A stretch of DNA of 64,000 bases from G965247775 sp965247775 (lineage in GTDB: Bacteria > Chloroflexota > Dehalococcoidia > Bin125), in the NCBI GenBank assembly GCA_965247775.1, contig OZ252031.1, positions 2,356,001 to 2,420,000 of the forward strand. Direction: 5' to 3'. The position numbers and the translations under genes were made by a program. Shown here piece after piece: positions 60,193 to 64,000 of this stretch (the stretch's first letter is position 1; every line of letters starts with the position of its first letter). The notes under the pieces were generated by a model that was not told the DNA's origin, did not search any database, and worked only from the letters and a program-made list of their open reading frames with translations.

Positions 60193-61023
60193 CTAGTGCT
60201 CCACCACGGTCCCGCCGTCGACGTTGATCGCCTGCCCTGTGATCCAAGACCCCTGATCGCTGCACAGGAAGACCGTCATCGCGGAGATGTCGGCGCCCTG
60301 ACCCGCCCGCCCCAGCGGCACTCGCCGGCGGATCATCTTCTCCCAGGCCTCGCCCCGTCCCAGCAGATCCATCCGGTACGTATCGATGATCCCCGGACAG
60401 ATCGCGTTCACCCGGATCCCGTCCCCCCCCACCTCCTGCGCCATGCTCGCCGTCAGGGCCTGGATCCCCGCCTTGCTCGCGGCGTACGCCGAAGCGTTCG
60501 GCGGCAGCTGCTTCCCCGCGATCGAGGAAATGTTCACGATCGCGCCCCCTTCCCCCTGCGCCACCAGCCGCCGCCCGAACGCCCGGCACATCAGGAACGT
60601 GCCCAGCAGGTTCGTCTCCACCACGTTCCGCCACACGTCGGCGTCGACCTCCGTCACCGGCTTGCGGTCCGCGCCCCGCGCGGCCCCCGCGTTGTTGACC
60701 ACGAAATCGACGCGCCCGAATTGCGCCAGCGTCGCCTCAGCCAGCGCCTCCACCGCCGCCTCGTTGCGCACGTCGCTCACCAACGCCAGCGCCTCCGACC
60801 CAGCCGCCCCGACCTCCTCCGCCACTGAGGCGATGTCCCGCCAGCCCGCCGCCTGCTCGTCCTCCGGATAGCGCGCCCGCTCCCGCCCCGTCCCCGTCAG
60901 CACGATCTTGCATCCCGCCGACGCCAGATCCACCGCGATCGGCCGGCCGATGCTGCGCATCCGCCCCGCCCCCGTCACCACGGCGACCTTTCCCTCGAGT
61001 CCCGTCAACTGCGCAGCCGCCAT
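60193..61023 (-). CDS. SDR family NAD(P)-dependent oxidoreductase
   Basis: This 276-residue short-chain dehydrogenase has VTGAGRMRSIGRPIAVDLAS (a long cofactor loop resembling FabI-like/atypical SDRs), VNNAGAARGADRKP, IVNISSIAGKQLPPN, the YAASKAGIQAL Tyr-Lys pair and INVDGGTVVEH. GAGGAGACGGCG precedes the ATG. It is convergent with the DinB-like gene and stands alone. Substrate unknown. Confidence 0.93.
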   Translation of the reverse strand: MAAAQLTGLEGKVAVVTGAGRMRSIGRPIAVDLASAGCKIVLTGTGRERARYPEDEQAAGWRDIASVAEEVGAAGSEALALVSDVRNEAAVEALAEATLAQFGRVDFVVNNAGAARGADRKPVTEVDADVWRNVVETNLLGTFLMCRAFGRRLVAQGEGGAIVNISSIAGKQLPPNASAYAASKAGIQALTASMAQEVGGDGIRVNAICPGIIDTYRMDLLGRGEAWEKMIRRRVPLGRAGQGADISAMTVFLCSDQGSWITGQAINVDGGTVVEH

Positions 61024-61219
61024 CGCCGTCTCCTCAATGCCGTACCCCGTCGGCCACGCCGCCGGCCGCTGAGGAGTGACGATAGTTCTCCACCCGCCCC
61101 CGCTCGTCAACCCGGTCGCAACAGGGGCCCACGCTCCCCACGCGCGCGAGGAACGACCGCCCGGAAGCGTGCCCGCCGTGGGAACCCCCAGCGCCCCAAC
61201 GACGTTATGCCCCTGAGGG

Positions 61220-61260
61220 TCGGGGCCCACTCCGTCCCCTCGGACCCGCACGGGCCCCGA
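61220..61260 (+). promoter_or_regulatory. Stem-loop in the bactofilin leader
   Basis: TCGGGGCCC (61220-61228) and GGGCCCCGA (61252-61260) form a perfect 9-bp stem, with an inner 4-bp stem TCCG/CGGA (61231-61234 and 61241-61244). The structure ends 22 nt before the bactofilin ATG, just before the GGGAAGGAGCC ribosome-binding site. It could act on translation or mRNA stability. No riboswitch class was recognised in the 259-bp gap, which otherwise holds nothing evident. Confidence 0.35.
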
Positions 61261-61282
61261 TATCGGCAGGGAAGGAGCCTGT

Positions 61283-61876
61283 ATGCGCACCCCGTTCCGG
61301 GCGCCCACGCCCGCATCCCCTAGCGAATCCCCCAACGATCCGTTCCGACGCCACCCCGAGGAGCCCCGCATGCGCAGCTACGAGTCCAGCATCCGCCCGG
61401 CAACACTGCCCGCGCGTCCTCCCAGCGAACCCCTGGCCCCGGCCACGCCGCAGGCGGCCCCGGCCGAGCCCGCGCCGCCCCGCCGTCCCCGCGTCGAAAA
61501 TAGCTTCATCGACCGTCACACCACCATCGAGGGCAAACTGCGCTCCAGCCAGGACCTCCGCGTCGAGGGCCGGGTCGACGGCGAGATTCTCTGCGACGGC
61601 AAGCTCACCATCGCCGAAGGCGCCGTCGTCCAAGCGCGCGTTGAGGCCGCCGAAGTCATCGTCTCCGGCGCCGTGGAAGGCGACGTGGTCAGCCACGGTC
61701 AGTTCAAGCTCCAGCCCAGCGGCAGCATCCGCGGCTCCGCCATCGCGGCCCGCATCGCCATCGAAGACGGCGCCACCTACGAGGGCGAACTCCACATGGC
61801 CGCCGGCGCCGAGCCTGCCGAAGCCGTCCCGGACGGCGTCCTCCCCGCCGCCGGGCGCAACGGCAAGGAAGCGTAG
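61283..61876 (+). CDS. Bactofilin (polymer-forming cytoskeletal protein)
   Basis: The 197-residue protein has a Pro-rich disordered N-terminus (residues 1-70) followed by a bactofilin beta-helix: IDRHTTIEGKLRSSQDLRVE, GRVDGEILCDGKLTIAEGAV, VIVSGAVEGDVVSHGQFKL. Bactofilins polymerise without nucleotide into filaments that set cell shape or localise partners. A shorter start at about 61370 (MRSYESS) is possible. GAAGGAGCC precedes ATG 61283. Confidence 0.9.
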   Translation: MRTPFRAPTPASPSESPNDPFRRHPEEPRMRSYESSIRPATLPARPPSEPLAPATPQAAPAEPAPPRRPRVENSFIDRHTTIEGKLRSSQDLRVEGRVDGEILCDGKLTIAEGAVVQARVEAAEVIVSGAVEGDVVSHGQFKLQPSGSIRGSAIAARIAIEDGATYEGELHMAAGAEPAEAVPDGVLPAAGRNGKEA

Positions 61877-61903
61877 TCCATCCATTCGGGGCCGCCGAGC
61901 CGA

Positions 61904-61940
61904 TCGCAGGCGGCGAACCGGTCGCGGCTCGCGCCTGCGA
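61904..61940. terminator. Hairpin between convergent bactofilin and PH-domain genes
   Basis: TCGCAGGCG (61904-61912) and CGCCTGCGA (61932-61940) form a 9-bp stem with a 19-nt loop, 27 nt past the bactofilin stop. No T-run follows, so it is not a textbook Rho-independent terminator. It could terminate or protect transcript ends from either side. Confidence 0.28.
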
Positions 61941-62120
61941 GACAGTCGCGGCCGCGGCGGCCCTGCGGCGCCTCGAATCCCAGCGACACGGCCACCGTCA
62001 CCAGCGCGAGCGTCGGATTCCGCAGCATGCACATTCTCCCGGCGGCCAGACGCCAACGATCTCAGTTCGGTTGCGCCGGATCGGGTTCCCCCGCCGCCCT
62101 CGCCCGATGCCCAGCCGCGC

Positions 62121-62669
62121 TCAGGTCGTGATGCCCGACGCCACCCCCCGCGCCAGCTCCCGCCGCGCCGCGTCCCGCGCCGCGTCCACCGCGCCCAGCG
62201 TGTCGGACGGCCTGGGGATCCCGCGCAGCACGAAGTGCTGATGGGCCCCCGCCGTCTGGCAGTGCAGGTCGCCGAAATTGAACATCGTCTGCAGCAGCCC
62301 CGACCGCCGCACAGACATGTCCTCGATCTGGATCAGGTCGGCGGAGGATATCTCGTGGTGGAACCAGTGCTGCTTGACCGAATCGATCAGCCGCTGATTC
62401 GTCACCACCCATTCGTCCCGGTTGTAGCGGTACCAGGTGAAGTAAGCCCCGATCGCCCACATCCCGCCCCAGACCGCCGCGATGATGCCCGCGATCGTAC
62501 CGTTGTCCCCGTCCAGCCCGGAGATCTCGTTCCAGGCCAGCAGCAGCACGACGATCGGCGCCGCCCCCGTCAGCAGCACTTTCAGCATCTGCCAGGCCAG
62601 GAACAGGATGTGCCGGCGGCGGCGCACGATCAGCACCTCGTCCGATTGCAGGGTTACGGGCAGAGCCAT
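62121..62669 (-). CDS. Membrane protein with bacterial PH domain
   Basis: The 182-residue protein has two transmembrane helices at about residues 22-45 and 58-80, then a PH-like domain: RYNRDEWVVTNQRLIDSVKQ, SSADLIQIEDMSVRRSGLLQ and FGDLHCQTAGAHQHFVLRGI match the bPH (YdbS/YdbT-type) pattern of a strand carrying the Trp/Arg motif. Role unknown; relatives are linked to envelope stress. The ATG follows GGAGGACGGC. Confidence 0.83.
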   Translation of the reverse strand: MALPVTLQSDEVLIVRRRRHILFLAWQMLKVLLTGAAPIVVLLLAWNEISGLDGDNGTIAGIIAAVWGGMWAIGAYFTWYRYNRDEWVVTNQRLIDSVKQHWFHHEISSADLIQIEDMSVRRSGLLQTMFNFGDLHCQTAGAHQHFVLRGIPRPSDTLGAVDAARDAARRELARGVASGITT

Positions 62670-62752
62670 GCCGTCCTCCCTCCGGTCGCGCGCAGCCTAG
62701 CGGTCCGGCCCTGCGCACGACACGGGGACGGCCGCGAGACGCTCTCCAGCAG

Positions 62753-63530
62753 CTAGAGGTCTCCCAAGCTTCCCTCGGCTCCCGCTCCGCCGAAGAGCCA
62801 GGCACTGCCCGCCACCGCCGCCATGGCCGGGAAGCGACGCGCCGGCGGCCCGACCCCCACCACCGCATGCCACGCCCCATCCAGCAGGACCCCATCCAGC
62901 AGGACCCCATCCGGAAGGACCCACGTGTCTCCCAATTGCGCCGATGAGTTGTCCTGGCCCCCGTACAGCAGCAGAGCGCGCGCAATGACCCCGTACGCGC
63001 AGGCGGGCAGGCAACGCGCGCCCGGCCGCGCCCCGGCCGGCGAATCCTCCTGCCAGGCCCCCGTCGACCTCACCGACCAGGTGTCGTCGAAGCGCCCGCT
63101 CGCCGTGAAGCCGTGGCTCACAAAGGGACGCTGGCTCGCGCCGTCCAGCGCCAAGCCCGCACCGTAGCGGTTGCTGGGCCCGCTCTCGTTTGGACGCCGG
63201 TTCCGTCCAGAGCCGCGTGGCGGGATCGAACGCCCAGACATCGCTGAAGAACGCTCGACCCGATCCCTCCCCCGTCGTGACCAGCAGTCACCCGGCGACG
63301 AGACCGCCGCGGGCGCGAAGCGGGGCACGGGCACAGGACCCTCGCTCGGCATCTGCTCCCAGCCCCCGGCCCTATGAAAAGGGCACAGCCGTCAGCACCG
63401 CTTCCTACGTCGAGATCGACGGTGTCATCGACCCCGCCCACACGCGTGACGGGATCCTCCACGGTCTCCGCGCGTTGCCCCCGCTGCCCCCCCCCCACAG
63501 CGCCAGGAAGCACCCCAACATCGACACCGG
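62753..63530 (-). pseudogene. Kelch-repeat protein remnant with compensating frameshifts
   Basis: Kelch blades are spread over two frames. PSEGPVPVPRFAPAAV is in frame with the 3' part, then LLVTTGEGSGRAFFSDVWAF and DPATRLWTEPASK in another frame (about 63290-63190), then back: NRYGAGLALDG, VSHGFTASGRFDDTWSV, LLLYGGQDNSSAQLGDTWVL, AWLFGGAGAEGSLGDL. A tandem 15-bp unit adds an extra VLLDG. The 5' part (63360-63530) is scrambled by a further slip and a run of ten cytosines. It ends at a TAG at 62753. Outer limits approximate. Confidence 0.7.
62875..62919 (-). repeat. 15-bp tandem repeats in the kelch remnant
   Basis: Two perfect copies and one imperfect copy of a 15-bp unit (ccccatccagcagga on the plus strand) encode VLLDG-VLLDG in the remnant. 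Kelch blades have no such duplication, so it is a slippage product in decaying DNA. Confidence 0.8.
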
Positions 63531-63537
63531 GTAGCCG

Positions 63538-64000
63538 CTACGGCCCGAAGCGCGCCATGTCCGCCGACGCGTAGCGAGCCACCGCCGCATCGGCCGTCGC
63601 CGCGGCCTCCACACGCTCCACGACATCGCCCAGCGCCGCCGCCGGGATGGCGCAGGTCATCTCACTGTTCGACATACCCGTGCGCACGCGGCTGAGCTGG
63701 CAGCCCACGCTCGCCGCCACCTCCCCCTGCTCCTTCGCGATCGCGATGATGTGGCACTGCGGCTTCCCCTCGATGCGCAAGCCCGGCAGCGCATCGTGCA
63801 GGACCATCAACTGCCGCCCGCTCAGCCGCAGCAGAACGACATCCGGATCCACGGTGGTCTCGGCCAGCGGTCCGTAGACGACCGAGCCGGGCCGCTCCTG
63901 CACCGTCGGGATCTGCAGCACCGCCTCCTCGCTCACCCAGTTGCACTCCAGCAGGGCCGCCACGTCCTCGTTCCCGGCCACCTCCTTCAGGGTCTTGAAG
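63538..64000 (-). CDS. DUF169 family protein, 5' end beyond the window
   Basis: The frame stays open to the right edge; FKTLKEVAGNEDVAALLECN is read from 63999. It shows VVYGPLAETTVDPDVVLLRL, the SGRQLMVLHDALPG segment and the cysteine-containing CHIIAIAKEQGEVAASVGCQ, all typical of the C-terminal two-thirds of DUF169 proteins. Function of the family is unestablished. About 154 residues are visible, so roughly a third of a normal (220-250 residue) member lies outside. Confidence 0.85.
   Translation of the reverse strand, partial: FKTLKEVAGNEDVAALLECNWVSEEAVLQIPTVQERPGSVVYGPLAETTVDPDVVLLRLSGRQLMVLHDALPGLRIEGKPQCHIIAIAKEQGEVAASVGCQLSRVRTGMSNSEMTCAIPAAALGDVVERVEAAATADAAVARYASADMARFGP

Noticed and set aside
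61777..62034. Minus-strand frame starting MCMLRNPTLALVTVAVSLG between bactofilin and the PH-domain gene
   Set aside because: The start looks like a leader peptide, but the frame overlaps the 3' end of bactofilin by 100 nt, lacks a family match and has no ribosome-binding site.

Overview
The window is very GC-rich chromosomal DNA (roughly 70% by eye), densely packed with bacterial genes on both strands. There are no rRNA, tRNA, phage, insertion-sequence or CRISPR signatures. The gene content is that of a free-living heterotroph with large families of accessory oxidoreductases: luciferase-like flavin enzymes, Rid/YjgF proteins, SDRs, Gfo/Idh/MocA dehydrogenases, amidohydrolases and cupins. Together with bactofilin, a VIT/VWA surface protein and CapA, kelch and CRTAC1 relics, this fits Chloroflexota of the Dehalococcoidia/SAR202 type. 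That placement is an inference from gene content; no marker gene is present to prove it.

Layout. 0.1-3.6 kb: a molybdopterin hydroxylase large subunit and an ACMSD-like amidohydrolase. 3.6-9.3 kb (minus): an LLM flavin monooxygenase, then a protein of three fused Rid domains, an EamA exporter, an NtaA-type flavin monooxygenase and its probable FMN reductase. 9.5-12.9 kb: a PPOX protein, RidA, an acyl-CoA dehydrogenase and a broken VOC/luciferase chimera. 12.9-22.4 kb: what looks like a complete N-methylglutamate pathway for methylamine. gmaS/glnT and four soxBDAG-type dehydrogenase subunits lie on the minus strand, diverging from mgsABC on the plus strand. 22.4-27.4 kb: a DctP-like protein without a signal peptide, an orphan nitrile hydratase beta subunit, a D-hydroxyacid dehydrogenase, an HpcH/HpaI aldolase and an EctB-like transaminase. 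27.5-33.0 kb: E1 alpha/beta of a 2-oxoacid dehydrogenase, a divergent acetolactate-synthase-like enzyme, an SDR and an internally duplicated protein of unknown function. 33.1-37.3 kb: a 45-codon ORF, a D-aminoacylase-type amidohydrolase, an amidase and a class IV aminotransferase. 37.4-42.5 kb: a complete NitT/TauT-type ABC importer and a Gfo/Idh/MocA dehydrogenase behind a good promoter. 42.5-49.2 kb: a LigB-type dioxygenase, a DUF3237 protein, a Kef-type antiporter, an MFS permease, a one-helix protein and a CDF metal transporter. 49.4-64.0 kb: a VIT/VWA protein, a truncated M23 peptidase, an iron-binding lipoprotein behind a DtxR/IdeR-like box, two tandem cupins, two SDRs, a Gfo/Idh/MocA protein, a DinB-like protein, bactofilin, a PH-domain protein and the 3' part of a DUF169 gene.

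The right-hand 12 kb also holds five decayed genes: CapA, an unknown frame-shifted gene, a third cupin, a CRTAC1/ASPIC-UnbV protein and a kelch protein. Most carry several frameshifts, often at G/C homopolymers. Either this is a gene graveyard or some of the indels are sequencing errors; read-level checking would decide.

Many intergenic regions carry a TANNNT hexamer (TATCCT, TACCGT, TACGAT) where a -10 element should be. Two of these sit so close to the start codon that the mRNA would be leaderless.
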